A stretch of DNA of 64,000 bases from Stenotrophomonas bentonitica (GCF_002887735.1 NZ_PKQP01000002.1:310001-374000); one strand, 5' to 3'. Positions 27,889 through 37,125 are shown, numbered from the stretch's first letter. Program-made: numbers and translations. The notes: generated by a model from the letters alone, not told the origin.

Positions 27889-28784
27889 GGCACGGCCTTG
27901 AGCAGAAGCTGGCTCATCAATCTGCGGGCGAAGTCGTCAATGGACTGACGAGCCGTGGTCGGCTGCAGGGTGGATGCGTACTCAAAATCATCTCCGGCCT
28001 GCGGCCCGTTTGGCTCCTGACGCTCGACGACGCAGCTGCGCGTGGCCAGTTCATCCGAGATGGCAGCACACCGCTGGGCGAACTCGAACACCGTGCAGGA
28101 CGTAGCCCCAACGGGATTGATTACCTGCCAGACCGAAGATGGGGCATCCAGCCAGCGCCGTACGCTGTCCGCGACGTCGTCGGTTCCCACGAAGTTGCGT
28201 CGCTGCTGTCCGGTCGAGCGTATGACGATGCGACGATCCAGTACGGCCTCGCGTGGGAAGGAGAAGGGAATCAGCGTCCAACGACGAAATGCGTCAAGGT
28301 CACCTAGGTTGCCGAACACGGCGCACGGCCGGAATGCGGCGGCGGTCACTGCACCCTGTGCATACCGTCGGAAGACCTGTTCGGTGGCGTAGTGCGAGAT
28401 CGCATAATCCGATACCGGGTTCGGCGGTGAGCGCTCGTCGATGTGGCCCAGCATCGGACCGTACACGTGTGCCGAGGAAATGTAAGCAAGACGCGTGGCG
28501 CCCGCCGCGACGGCCTGACGCGCCAGCGCGCCCGCGCCGAACATGGCCATTCTGGCCGCACGGACGGGATCTTCGCGGAAGTCTTCGTCGACGATGCCGG
28601 CGCAGTGGACCAGGGCATCTGCCGCCGGCAGCGCCACTGAGTTCAGTCCGTCCACGTCAGCCAGGTCGAGGCGTACGTCCGCGCGTGAGCTCCGGCCGAG
28701 GGTGATTACCTCGTTGTCCAGAGAGAGATTCCTGTGCACGGCCTGTCCGATGAGACCGCTGGCGCCAGTGAGCAGAATGCGCAT
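27885..28784 (-). CDS. NAD(P)-dependent NDP-sugar epimerase/reductase (extended SDR)
   Basis: 299 aa from ATG 28784. Rossmann motif LLTGASGLIGQ at the N-terminus, the serine strand AYISSAHVYG (about 103), and a Tyr at 127. In the usual YxxxK site the sequence is YAISH, so the catalytic lysine position holds His131, an unusual substitution. Placed after the cytidylyltransferase, dehydratase and RmlC-like epimerase genes, it should reduce the 4-keto group of the CDP-sugar (role like RmlD), or epimerise it. The gene begins one base after the end of the RmlC-like gene. Confidence 0.82.
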   Translation of the reverse strand: MRILLTGASGLIGQAVHRNLSLDNEVITLGRSSRADVRLDLADVDGLNSVALPAADALVHCAGIVDEDFREDPVRAARMAMFGAGALARQAVAAGATRLAYISSAHVYGPMLGHIDERSPPNPVSDYAISHYATEQVFRRYAQGAVTAAAFRPCAVFGNLGDLDAFRRWTLIPFSFPREAVLDRRIVIRSTGQQRRNFVGTDDVADSVRRWLDAPSSVWQVINPVGATSCTVFEFAQRCAAISDELATRSCVVERQEPNGPQAGDDFEYASTLQPTTARQSIDDFARRLMSQLLLKAVP

Positions 28785-28785
28785 T

Positions 28786-29364
28786 TCAGCTCCGCGGGAA
28801 TGGGGTGTTGGTGAGGCCGGCGTCCAGGTGCCATGCTGGGTCGAAGTCCGGAGCGGCAGCGTCCTTCTCGGAGATCGAAAGCGGCGCGTGAGGGAATTCC
28901 ACCCCGAAACGCGGGTCGTTCCAGCGGACACAGCGCTCGTTCTTGCCGTTGTATGCCGCACTGACGAAATAGAGCATCTCGACATCGTCGGTGAGCGACA
29001 TGAAGCCGTGGGCGCAGCCGCGGGGCACATACATCATCCGGCGGTTTTCCGCGCTCAGTTCTGTGCCGAACCACTTGCCGAAGCTGGGCGAGTCCGGGCG
29101 TAGGTCCAGCACGACGTCGTACAGGCTGCCGGCCGTGCATTTGACAACTTTCACCTCGGCAGAGTCGCCGAGCTGATAGTGGAGGCCGCGCAGGGTGTGA
29201 CGCGCTCGGGTGAACGAGGTGTTGAACTGCAGAAAGTTCGTCTCCAGTCCATGTGCTGCGAACTCGTCTTGACAGAAGAGGCGCGAGAAGAAGCCGCGAT
29301 CATCGCTGCGGGGCTCCAGATCGATCAGGTACACGCCATCCAGCGGGGCGGGGGTGAACTTCAT
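28786..29364 (-). CDS. rfbC: RmlC-like 4-keto-6-deoxy-sugar 3,5-epimerase
   Basis: 192 aa, near the family's usual 180-190. Cupin-type dTDP-4-dehydrorhamnose 3,5-epimerase fold: the catalytic His lies in LRGLHYQLGD, with VVLDLRPDSPSFGKW, PRGCAHGFMSL and the Tyr in AAYNGKNER followed by VRWNDP. Since the neighbouring genes make a CDP- rather than dTDP-activated sugar, the likely substrate is CDP-4-keto-6-deoxyglucose. No dTDP-glucose genes (rmlA, rmlB) are present here. Substrate is inferred from context only. Confidence 0.88.
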   Translation of the reverse strand: MKFTPAPLDGVYLIDLEPRSDDRGFFSRLFCQDEFAAHGLETNFLQFNTSFTRARHTLRGLHYQLGDSAEVKVVKCTAGSLYDVVLDLRPDSPSFGKWFGTELSAENRRMMYVPRGCAHGFMSLTDDVEMLYFVSAAYNGKNERCVRWNDPRFGVEFPHAPLSISEKDAAAPDFDPAWHLDAGLTNTPFPRS

Positions 29365-29391
29365 GGTGTCGTTTCCTTTCCGGAGGCGCGC

Positions 29392-30459
29392 TCAGCGCGA
29401 CGCCAGTCCTTCGTATTCATCGATCTGGGCAAGGGTGAGCGCGGTCGCATCCTGCCCTTGGTGCTGTCGGATGTACCAGTCAGCAGACCATTCGACGGCT
29501 TGGCGCCCGGTCAGGCGTGGATGCCAGCCGAGCACGCGGGTTGCCAGCGATGCGTCCAGGGTCAGCATCGTCATCTCTACCGGATTGTCACCGTCGTCCA
29601 GACGCCATGTTTCGTGCATGCCCAGTGCCTGCCCGAGCGTTTCAGTGACTGCCTGAACACTCATTGGGGAATCTGTCGCGGGCGCGAGGTTCAGTGCATT
29701 GGGGAGCGCCACGGCGCCCTCAGATGCCAGTGCCTCGACGTAATCCAGATAGCCCGATACCGGGTCCAGGACATGCTGCCACGGCCGGGTGCTGCTGGGG
29801 TTGCGCAAGGTCACTGGCTGGCCGGCGAGCATGGCGCGCCAGATGTCGGGGATCAGGCGATCCTCCGACCAGTCGCCGCCGCCTACCACGTTGCCGGCAC
29901 GCGCCGTGGCGACGCGGATTCCGGCCTCTTCGAAGTAGCTCTGCCGGTAGCAGGAGACCAGTTCCTCGCACGCCGCCTTGGAGCTGGAGTAGGGGTCGTG
30001 TCCGCCCAGTGGATCGGTTTCAATGAACGGACGGCCGGAGTCGTCGTTCATATAGACCTTGTCCGTGGTGACGACGAGGATCGCGCGCAGATTGGGGGCG
30101 CGGCGAAGCGCGTTCAGCACGTGCAGCGTACCCATGACATTGACGTCGTAGGTTTCTGCCGGCTCCCGATAGGAGCGACGGACCAGGGGCTGGGCCGCCA
30201 TATGGATCGCCACCGTAGGGTCGCATGCATCTACCGCACGCTGTAGTGCGAGAGGGTCGCGGATGTCACCGATGGTTGAGGTCATGCCCTTGGCGTTGCC
30301 GATCAGGTCATGCAGATTGGGGGTGGTCTCGGGCACGAGCGAGTAGCCGTGCACCTGCGCGCCCATGCGGGCCAACCAGAGCGCGGTCCAACTGCCCTTG
30401 AAGCCGGTGTGCCCGGTCAGGAATACGCGTTGCTTGCTCCAAAAATCACGGTTCGGCAT
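29392..30459 (-). CDS. rfbG: CDP-glucose 4,6-dehydratase
   Basis: 355 aa from ATG 30459, 4 bp after the cytidylyltransferase stop. Extended SDR with the RfbG-specific start FLTGHTGFKGSW, Thr/Asp in VVTTDKVY, catalytic YSSSK, and the ARAGNVVGGGDWSEDRL and DPVSGYL segments of CDP-glucose dehydratases. It converts CDP-glucose to CDP-4-keto-6-deoxyglucose using bound NAD+. The frame extends upstream into rfbF, but only this ATG fits the family N-terminus. Confidence 0.93.
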   Translation of the reverse strand: MPNRDFWSKQRVFLTGHTGFKGSWTALWLARMGAQVHGYSLVPETTPNLHDLIGNAKGMTSTIGDIRDPLALQRAVDACDPTVAIHMAAQPLVRRSYREPAETYDVNVMGTLHVLNALRRAPNLRAILVVTTDKVYMNDDSGRPFIETDPLGGHDPYSSSKAACEELVSCYRQSYFEEAGIRVATARAGNVVGGGDWSEDRLIPDIWRAMLAGQPVTLRNPSSTRPWQHVLDPVSGYLDYVEALASEGAVALPNALNLAPATDSPMSVQAVTETLGQALGMHETWRLDDGDNPVEMTMLTLDASLATRVLGWHPRLTGRQAVEWSADWYIRQHQGQDATALTLAQIDEYEGLASR

Positions 30460-30463
30460 ATGC

Positions 30464-31240
30464 TTAGTCCCACATCTTCCACGGGGCCTTGCCGGCGTCC
30501 CAAAGCGCTTCCAGAGACTGTTTGTCCCGGAGCGTGTCCATGGGCTGCCAGAAGCCCTTGTGCTCGAAAGCGGCGAGCTGCCCGTCGTGTGCCAAGCCTT
30601 CGAGTGGCTCGCGTTCCCAGATGGTGTCATCACCAGCAATACGGTCGATTACGCGCGGATGGAGCACGAAGAACCCTCCGTTGATCTGCGCACCGTCACC
30701 GGCCGGCTTTTCGGTGAATTCCGTGACCTTGCCGTCCTGGATTACGGTCGCGCCGAAACGGCCAGCAGGGCGTACGGACGTCAGCGTTGCGTCCCTTCCA
30801 TGGCTCTTGTGGAACGCTAGCAGTGCCGTAATGTCAATGTCGGCCACACCATCTCCATACGTCATACAGAACGGCTCATCGTGGTCCAGGTAGTCGCGCA
30901 CACGCCGCAGGCGACCGCCGGTCATCGAGTCGGTGCCTGTGTCCACCAGGTGGACTTTCCAAGGAGGAAGCTGCGAATCACCCCTGAACTCCAGGGAGCG
31001 GTTGACGATGTCGACCGTTATCGAGGAATTATGGAGGGCGTAGTTCGCGAAGAACTCCTTTACGTAATAGCCCTTGTAGCCCAGGCATACGACAAACTCG
31101 TTGACGCCATGGGTCGAGTAGATCTTCATGATGTGCCAAAGGATCGGATGGCCGCCGATCTCAACCATCGGCTTCGGGCGCACGGCCGTTTCCTCGGCCA
31201 GTCGCGTCCCCAATCCACCCGCTAGGATGACTGCTTTCAT
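30464..31240 (-). CDS. rfbF: Glucose-1-phosphate cytidylyltransferase
   Basis: 258 aa, the standard length. It makes CDP-glucose from CTP and glucose-1-phosphate. The nucleotidyltransferase signature AGGLGTRLAEET with KPMVEIGG is at the N-terminus, and YGDGVADID carries the metal-binding aspartate; the C-terminus WQPMDTLRDKQSLEALW is characteristic. First committed gene of the CDP-sugar branch. Confidence 0.95.
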   Translation of the reverse strand: MKAVILAGGLGTRLAEETAVRPKPMVEIGGHPILWHIMKIYSTHGVNEFVVCLGYKGYYVKEFFANYALHNSSITVDIVNRSLEFRGDSQLPPWKVHLVDTGTDSMTGGRLRRVRDYLDHDEPFCMTYGDGVADIDITALLAFHKSHGRDATLTSVRPAGRFGATVIQDGKVTEFTEKPAGDGAQINGGFFVLHPRVIDRIAGDDTIWEREPLEGLAHDGQLAAFEHKGFWQPMDTLRDKQSLEALWDAGKAPWKMWD

Positions 31241-31327
31241 TCTGTCTCCTGGAAAATTCTCGAGAAAAACATTGATGCCGCGTCACTGTTGCGTTCATCA
31301 CGCGGTCTTATGGCAAAGATCCGTTGT

Positions 31328-32464
31328 TTAGCGCGATTTCGCCGGATTCCACACCGCAAAGGTCTGACCTCGCGCTGCACGCGCAACGCCCTGCAGCGTG
31401 GCAAGCATTGCCAAGACGATCTCCAGAACGGACGATATCGGGCCCTTATGTGTGTAGATGCCGATGACGATCATCGTGCCAATCAGGACGCCAACAACCA
31501 CCCCAGCGAGTGGCCACATTAAGCTGACAGCAGCTATTCCAGACGCGGCCCCGGCCAGGAGAAAAGCACCACCGAACCAGCGCAAGGTCTTATGTGAGAA
31601 GTACCTAAAGCGATTCGCCAGCGAAAGCTTCCGGCGCTTCGATGTCAACTCTGAATGCGTATGATACGCACGAGCAGCGATGCGGACCTTTCGGGCAAAC
31701 TCATCGCCTCGCGAGGAGACAAGCTGCTCATAGGCGATGACCGCGTTGCTCTTGATGAGGCGAAGTCCATTGAACACCACTGACATTGATACCGTGAAAT
31801 CGTCAAGTACAGTATCAGGGAACTCCGGATAAAGTTCGGCTCGAATCGAGAAAATGGAGCCGTCGGCGCCCATCACGCTGCCGCTACGCGACTCCAGATC
31901 CTTGATTCTTTCCTCCAGGCGCCAATAAAGGCCGCCTACGGCCGCCGTAGACGACCCGTCGGCACCCAAGTAATGAAGTGCGCCGCAGACGCCTCCGACG
32001 CTGCTGTCGGAATAGCAGGCGGCAAGTGCTTGGGGAGCATCCAGGTCCAGCAGTACATTGGCATCTGTGAAGACAAGCACTGGCGTTGAAGCTTGGCGGG
32101 CCATCAGCTTCATACCGTGCGCCTTGCCATTTCGGCCGCCGCCACGGATGAGTTGGACGAACGGGGCATCGCGAGCGATAAGGTCTGCCGTCCCATCACT
32201 GGATCCGTCATCGAAAGCCATGAACTGCATCGCAGGATACCTGCACCGCAGATCCCTGAGGTTAGCGAGCTTTTGGGGCATTGCCGATGCTTCGTTGTAC
32301 GCAGAGAAAAGGAGCGTGAAATCTGCGCCATCGCCACACTCGGGAGCGCCAAGCTGAATCGGTCGCGCCTTTGTCGCAGCGAGAAGGGTGGGATAGATCA
32401 GGTACGGGTAGACCACCGCTAGAATACAGACGGCGGCGACAAGAATTAGGAGGGCAATGAGCAT
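31328..32464 (-). CDS. Membrane-bound family 2 glycosyltransferase
   Basis: 378 aa. An N-terminal membrane helix (about residues 1-28) precedes a GT-A domain with LLFSAYNEAS, FDDGSSDGT, the VFTDANV metal motif and the product-site VLDDF; two or three C-terminal helices follow (about 300-360). The layout resembles processive or polyprenyl-linked sugar transferases such as the CgmB/ExoU type. 42 bp separate it from the initiating transferase gene. Confidence 0.88.
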   Translation of the reverse strand: MLIALLILVAAVCILAVVYPYLIYPTLLAATKARPIQLGAPECGDGADFTLLFSAYNEASAMPQKLANLRDLRCRYPAMQFMAFDDGSSDGTADLIARDAPFVQLIRGGGRNGKAHGMKLMARQASTPVLVFTDANVLLDLDAPQALAACYSDSSVGGVCGALHYLGADGSSTAAVGGLYWRLEERIKDLESRSGSVMGADGSIFSIRAELYPEFPDTVLDDFTVSMSVVFNGLRLIKSNAVIAYEQLVSSRGDEFARKVRIAARAYHTHSELTSKRRKLSLANRFRYFSHKTLRWFGGAFLLAGAASGIAAVSLMWPLAGVVVGVLIGTMIVIGIYTHKGPISSVLEIVLAMLATLQGVARAARGQTFAVWNPAKSR

Positions 32465-32506
32465 AGAGGGCTACAGGCGAAAAGCAGAAAGGTCAAAGGG
32501 CGCGCT

Positions 32507-33928
32507 TTAGTAGGCGTTCTTGTGCACGAACCCTTTGAACAGCGTCATAAAAATGATCTTCAGATCGAACCAAAGCGACCAGTTCTCGATGTAGAAGAGG
32601 TCGCACTCGATGCGCTTCTGCAAGTCCGTTGATCCTCTCCAGCCATTCACCTGGGCCCAGCCAGTAATCCCTGCCTTGACCATGTGCTTTTTCATGTAGG
32701 CTGGAATCTCGTTCTTGAACTTATGAACGAAGACTGGCCTCTCTGGACGTGGGCCCACGATGGACATGTCGCCGAGTAGCACGTTGATGAACTGTGGAAG
32801 TTCGTCCAAGCTGGTTTTCCGCAGTAAGGCTCCAATGCGCGTCGCGCGGGCCTCGCCAGACTTTGCCCACACAGCGCCGGAAGACTGTTCCGCGTCCACT
32901 GGCATAGAGCGGAACTTCAGCATCCAGAACGTCTTGTTGTTCCAGCTCATCCGCTCCTGACGATAGAAGATTGGGCCGGGTGAGCTGATTTTTACGGCGA
33001 CCGCGATGGCAAGCATCAGGGGGAGTATTAGCAGAAGGATGAGTGCCGCCAGCAAACGATCCTCGCTTGCCTTCAAAAGTCGCGCGCCGCCGTGCAGAGG
33101 AGTCTGCTGCAGATTGATTACGGGAAGGCCGGCAACCTGCTCCACTGAATGATTCATCAGATGAAGTCCGAACATGTCCGGCACGAATTTCACGTCCGCG
33201 GTGGAGTGCTGAAGCTGGTCCAGCGCAAGTCTGATCTGCGCCTCGTCGCGCATTGGTAGCGCTATCCACACTTGGTCGATCTGATTCTCTTCTACAAAAC
33301 TCCCCAGGCTTTCGACGTTGCCCAGGGCGGCTGCGCCGCTCAAAGTGCATCGATCGGAATCGGCTGCGAACCACCCGTTAACAGTGATTCCAGTCCAAGC
33401 ATTGTCCTTAAGGGTGTCGACAATGTGTTGCGCATCGGCATTGGCGCCTACGATGACCGCAGATCTGAGGTCCATGCCGCGAGCCCGCACCCAGGCAGAG
33501 CCGATGCGGACCACCACGCGCAGGGCAAACACGCCGACAAGGCTTGCGACGAACCATGTGGCAAGCCAGAGCCTCGAGAGTTCATCCGTAATTTGAATTG
33601 CGGTGGCGTAGGCCACGAGGGCCGAGAAGATAAGCGCCCACTTGAGCAGGAGCTGCGCGAACTCTGCAATCAGGCCGCGCCCTCGCCAGCTTCCGTAAAG
33701 CGTTGAGGTGCCGAGGACCAAGACAGCAAACACGGCTGTAATGGCGACCAGTCGCCAGTAATCAACCGGAACATGCAAGTCCCCGAACCGCCATGCATAA
33801 GCGACCAAAGCTCCTGCGATGAGTAGGACGGGGTCGCCAACACGAAGGACCAAGCTCAATGCTGCCCCGAAGCGCCCAGCGGATAAAGTCCAAAGGCCAG
33901 AGTGTTGCCGGGACGGGGAGAGCCACAT
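32507..33928 (-). CDS. Undecaprenyl-phosphate glucose-1-phosphate transferase (WcaJ/GumD type)
   Basis: 473 aa from ATG 33928, which follows AAGGA at a good distance; an in-frame ATG at 33994 lacks this. Four or five N-terminal membrane helices and a CoA-binding-like domain (VIVGANADAQHIVDTL) lead to the C-terminal bacterial sugar transferase domain (about 285-473) with SPGPIFYRQER, MLKFRSM, KTSLDELPQ and GDMSIVGPRPERP. The tail DLKIIFMTLFKGF is typical of WcaJ. It loads the first sugar phosphate, usually glucose, on the lipid carrier. First gene of the minus-strand set. Confidence 0.93.
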   Translation of the reverse strand: MWLSPSRQHSGLWTLSAGRFGAALSLVLRVGDPVLLIAGALVAYAWRFGDLHVPVDYWRLVAITAVFAVLVLGTSTLYGSWRGRGLIAEFAQLLLKWALIFSALVAYATAIQITDELSRLWLATWFVASLVGVFALRVVVRIGSAWVRARGMDLRSAVIVGANADAQHIVDTLKDNAWTGITVNGWFAADSDRCTLSGAAALGNVESLGSFVEENQIDQVWIALPMRDEAQIRLALDQLQHSTADVKFVPDMFGLHLMNHSVEQVAGLPVINLQQTPLHGGARLLKASEDRLLAALILLLILPLMLAIAVAVKISSPGPIFYRQERMSWNNKTFWMLKFRSMPVDAEQSSGAVWAKSGEARATRIGALLRKTSLDELPQFINVLLGDMSIVGPRPERPVFVHKFKNEIPAYMKKHMVKAGITGWAQVNGWRGSTDLQKRIECDLFYIENWSLWFDLKIIFMTLFKGFVHKNAY

Positions 33929-34284
33929 GATATTCGTCTTCCTTGATTGAAAAAGCGACGCGCTACGGCCCGCCTTCTTCTTGGGCCGCGTCAAGTTGGT
34001 GGATGCGGTTCGGGCGCCGGTTCCGTGACGGAGGTGTCAAAATTGTGCTCGCATCCTACCAGAAGGCAGCGGTAGATGGGTTGTTGCCAAGTGGCCCAAG
34101 ATTTGCATGGTGCCACCATGTCTGGTCGGAAGCGCGATCTGGGCGCATGATCTTTGAGGTGGATCAGGAGGTTAGGCTCCAATCCCCGCTCCGTTTTTGC
34201 GCCAATGCTGTAGACTGTCGGGCTGTTCAGCGCGGGCAAGGGTGGCCGTGCGTCTGGTTCATGGATGAATGCCTTGGGGGATAT
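33929..34284. promoter_or_regulatory. Divergent intergenic region between the initiating transferase and wzb
   Basis: About 355 bp separating the two arms of the polysaccharide locus, so it must carry the promoters of both. I see no JUMPstart-like element, no clear -35/-10 pair and no convincing dyad. An open frame continues upstream of wzb but shows no family similarity, so I treat it as non-coding. Confidence 0.5.
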
Positions 34285-34722
34285 GTGTTCAAGAAGCTGT
34301 TGCTTGTCTGCGTCGGAAATATTTGCCGTAGCCCTACCGCAGAGATCCTCATGCGTCACGCGCTGCGCGACCGGGTGGGGGTTGAGGTTTCGTCGGCCGG
34401 CCTTCAGGCCTTGGTTGGGAAACCGATCGATTCTATGGCGGCCGAGATACTGCGCGAGCACGGCTTGGATCCGGACGGGCATCGTGCACGGCAAGCGACT
34501 CCTGAAGTGCTATGTGCGGCCGATCTGATCCTGGTGATGGAGCAGGCGCATGTATCGCGCATCCTGCGCGATACACCCGAGGTAAGTGGAAAGACGTTCC
34601 TGCTGGGGCGTTGGGATTCGCTGGAAGTGCCCGATCCCTACCGTCAGCAGCGTATCGCCTTTGAGCATGTTTACGCCTTGATCGATAAAAGCGTCGATCG
34701 TTGGTCCAAGTACGTTAAGTAA
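34285..34722 (+). CDS. wzb: Low-molecular-weight protein-tyrosine phosphatase
   Basis: 145 aa from GTG 34285, preceded by GGGGGA at 6-8 nt. The catalytic P-loop CVGNICRS (C9 to R15) is right at the N-terminus, and the general-acid loop has VPDPY near residue 116. Wzb-type phosphatases dephosphorylate the tyrosine tail of the Wzc kinase, whose gene starts 17 bp downstream. The longer frame from 33943 has unrelated residues before the P-loop. Confidence 0.93.
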   Translation: MFKKLLLVCVGNICRSPTAEILMRHALRDRVGVEVSSAGLQALVGKPIDSMAAEILREHGLDPDGHRARQATPEVLCAADLILVMEQAHVSRILRDTPEVSGKTFLLGRWDSLEVPDPYRQQRIAFEHVYALIDKSVDRWSKYVK

Positions 34723-34739
34723 CGATCCGCCCGATCACG

Positions 34740-36992
34740 GTGGAAATGAATGAAATGGAAGCCAAGATGAAGGAAGCGCCTGCGCGTGCCGTCCGAGAGG
34801 ACGATGAATTTGACCTGCGAGAGATGCTGGGGGTTCTGATCGACCGAAAATGGTGGATCATTGGGACAACACTGATCTTCGCAATCGTTGGCACGGCATA
34901 TGCGCTGTTCGCCACGCCTGTTTACCAAGCTCAGGCAATGGTGCAGGTGGAGTCGAAGATGCCAACGATTCCGGGCTTGGCCGATTTGACCTCGCTGGCG
35001 GGTGGCGGCAGTACAGCTGCTACGACCGAGGTTGCGCTGTTGACGTCGCGCTCTGTGGTGGGGACCGCAGTGGATGAGCTGCAGTTGGATATCGTCGCCA
35101 AGCCCAGGCGATTCCCCGCACTTGGTGGATTCTTCGCACGTCGTTCCGAAGCGCGCGCGCCCGATGAGCTCGCCGAGCCGCTGTTGGGCCTGTCAGGTTA
35201 TGGGTGGGGCGGTGAATCGCTGAAGATTCATCGCTTGGAGGTTCCGCGTGCCTACTTTGACGAGCCTCTAACGCTTGTGGCGACTACTGCCGACGGTGCA
35301 TTCGATTTGATCGATGATGACGGGGAACTCGTGGTCAAGGGCAGGGCCGGTGTGGCAGCTGAGGCACACGGTTTCCGTATCGAAGTGGAAAGCCTGCGCG
35401 CGCATCCGGGTATGCGCTTTATTGTCACCAAGCTGCGTCGCTTGGATGTAGTGTCGGGTCTGCAGGAAGAGATTAAGGCCGGTGAGCAAGGCAAAGAGTC
35501 CGGCATTCTGCGAGTAGCATATGAAAATGCAGATCCAGTTCTGGCGCAGATGGTGGTGCAGAAGGTCGCCGAAGCGTATGCGCGCCAGAACGTGGATCGT
35601 AGCTCTGCCGAGGCGGCCTCTCAGCTGCAGTTCGTGAAGGACCAGCTGCCTACCGTGCGCAAGCAGGTGGAGGATGCCCAGGCGGCAATGGCGAAGTACC
35701 AGTCGCGCGCCAACTCTGTTGACATCACCATGCAGACGAAGGGCTTACTGGAACAAGAGGTGGCGGTTGAAACGGGTATCCAGGAACTGCGAATGAAGCA
35801 GGCGGAGATGGACCGGAGCTTCACTCGCGAGCATCCTGCTTATCGTGCTCTGCTTAAGCAGCTTTCCGATCTGCAGGGACGTAAAGACGGTTTCCGCCGT
35901 GAGGTCAATGCGCTTCCGGACACGCAGCAGGAGCTGCTGCGACTCACGCGAGATCTTCAGGTGAGCAATGAGCTCTATACGGCGCTGCTGAATCAGGCAC
36001 AGCAGCTGGACGTGGCCCGGGCGGGAACGGTCGGCAATGTCCGGATCGTCGATGATGCGGTTGTTGATATCAGCAAGCCGGTCAAACCCCAGAAAGGCCT
36101 GATCGTGCTGGTTTCGACGTTGTTGGGTCTCTTCTTGTCTGCAGGTGCTGCTTTCCTTGCTCGAATGCTCAATCCTGGCGTGGAAGACCCCGCGCAGATT
36201 GAAGAGCTCGGTCTGCCGGTATATGCCGCCATTCCGCTGAGTGTCTCCAGTAACCTCTTGAAGATCCAGAAGGGTCGGGGAGGCAAGTCCCGCGTGGTGG
36301 CTGATGGTCGCTCGCATCTACTGGCCGCGGCCGAGCCGGCAGACCTGGCCGTAGAGGCACTTCGCAGTCTGCGGACAAGCCTGCATTTTGCGATGATGGA
36401 GGCGAAGAACAACGTCATTGCAATCTCCGGTCCGCGCCCTGGCGTCGGCAAGACCTTCATCTCCGCGAATCTGGGTGCTGTCGTTGCCCAGGCAGGTCAG
36501 AAGGTGCTCGTCATTGACGTGGATATGCGCAAGGGGACTTTGCATAAAGTGTTGGGCGTGAGCCACGTCAGCGGCCTGTCGGATGTACTGTCTGGAAAGC
36601 TGGCCGTTGGCGACGCAATTCATGCCGTTCCCGGGTTGGAGCAGATGCACTACATGACACGCGGCGATATTCCGCCGAATCCTTCAGAGCTCCTGATGCA
36701 CCCGCGCTTCGCCAGCCTCTTGGAAGGACTGTCTTCTGAGTACGACCTGGTCATCGTGGATACTCCTCCGATTCTTGCAGTTACCGATGCCGCGATCGTC
36801 TCTCACCACGCTGGTTCAACGCTGATGGTGACCCGATTTGGCGTAAACCAGCCGAAGGAGATCCTGCTTTCGATGAAGCGGTTCGAGCAGAACGGTGTTC
36901 AAGTGAAGGGCGCGATCTTCAACGCCGTTGAGAGGCGCGCAACTGGCTACTACAGTTATGGATACTACGAGTACGCTTCCAACGAGAAGTGA
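34740..36992 (+). CDS. wzc: Wzc/Etk-like tyrosine kinase and polysaccharide co-polymerase
   Basis: 750 aa; start at GTG 34740 or ATG 34746. A Wzz-type domain is anchored by helices near residues 38-60 and 460-482, with a coiled-coil periplasmic region between. The cytoplasmic BY-kinase has Walker A GPRPGVGKT (about 564-573), Walker A' VIDVDMRKG and Walker B VIVDTPP. The C-terminal tail is tyrosine-rich (YYSYGYYEYAS), the autophosphorylation cluster. Controls chain length and polymerisation with Wza and Wzb. Ends shortly before a strong palindromic terminator. Confidence 0.95.
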   Translation: MEMNEMEAKMKEAPARAVREDDEFDLREMLGVLIDRKWWIIGTTLIFAIVGTAYALFATPVYQAQAMVQVESKMPTIPGLADLTSLAGGGSTAATTEVALLTSRSVVGTAVDELQLDIVAKPRRFPALGGFFARRSEARAPDELAEPLLGLSGYGWGGESLKIHRLEVPRAYFDEPLTLVATTADGAFDLIDDDGELVVKGRAGVAAEAHGFRIEVESLRAHPGMRFIVTKLRRLDVVSGLQEEIKAGEQGKESGILRVAYENADPVLAQMVVQKVAEAYARQNVDRSSAEAASQLQFVKDQLPTVRKQVEDAQAAMAKYQSRANSVDITMQTKGLLEQEVAVETGIQELRMKQAEMDRSFTREHPAYRALLKQLSDLQGRKDGFRREVNALPDTQQELLRLTRDLQVSNELYTALLNQAQQLDVARAGTVGNVRIVDDAVVDISKPVKPQKGLIVLVSTLLGLFLSAGAAFLARMLNPGVEDPAQIEELGLPVYAAIPLSVSSNLLKIQKGRGGKSRVVADGRSHLLAAAEPADLAVEALRSLRTSLHFAMMEAKNNVIAISGPRPGVGKTFISANLGAVVAQAGQKVLVIDVDMRKGTLHKVLGVSHVSGLSDVLSGKLAVGDAIHAVPGLEQMHYMTRGDIPPNPSELLMHPRFASLLEGLSSEYDLVIVDTPPILAVTDAAIVSHHAGSTLMVTRFGVNQPKEILLSMKRFEQNGVQVKGAIFNAVERRATGYYSYGYYEYASNEK

Positions 36993-37058
36993 TTCGACGA
37001 GGGGCGGCCCTTGCCGCTCCCTCTGCTGACGGGCTGTAGAGCCATGATGTGATATGCC

Positions 37059-37095
37059 AAAAAGGCCAGGAGCATGCTCCTGGCCTTCTTTTTTA
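37059..37095. terminator. Bidirectional intrinsic terminator between wzc and gfcD
   Basis: The arm AAGGCCAGGAGCA (37062-37074) is followed at once by its perfect reverse complement (37075-37087), a 26-bp palindrome. A T-run (37089-37095) follows on the plus strand and an A-run (37059-37063) precedes it, giving a T-run on the minus strand too. It can therefore end both convergent transcripts. Confidence 0.9.
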
Positions 37096-37125
37096 CTTCC
37101 ACCATGCTTGTGCTGAGTGCGAAGA

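Noticed and set aside
33943..34284. N-terminal extension of the wzb frame
   Set aside because: The P-loop of this phosphatase family lies at the extreme N-terminus; the extension has no similarity and GTG 34285 has a good ribosome binding site.
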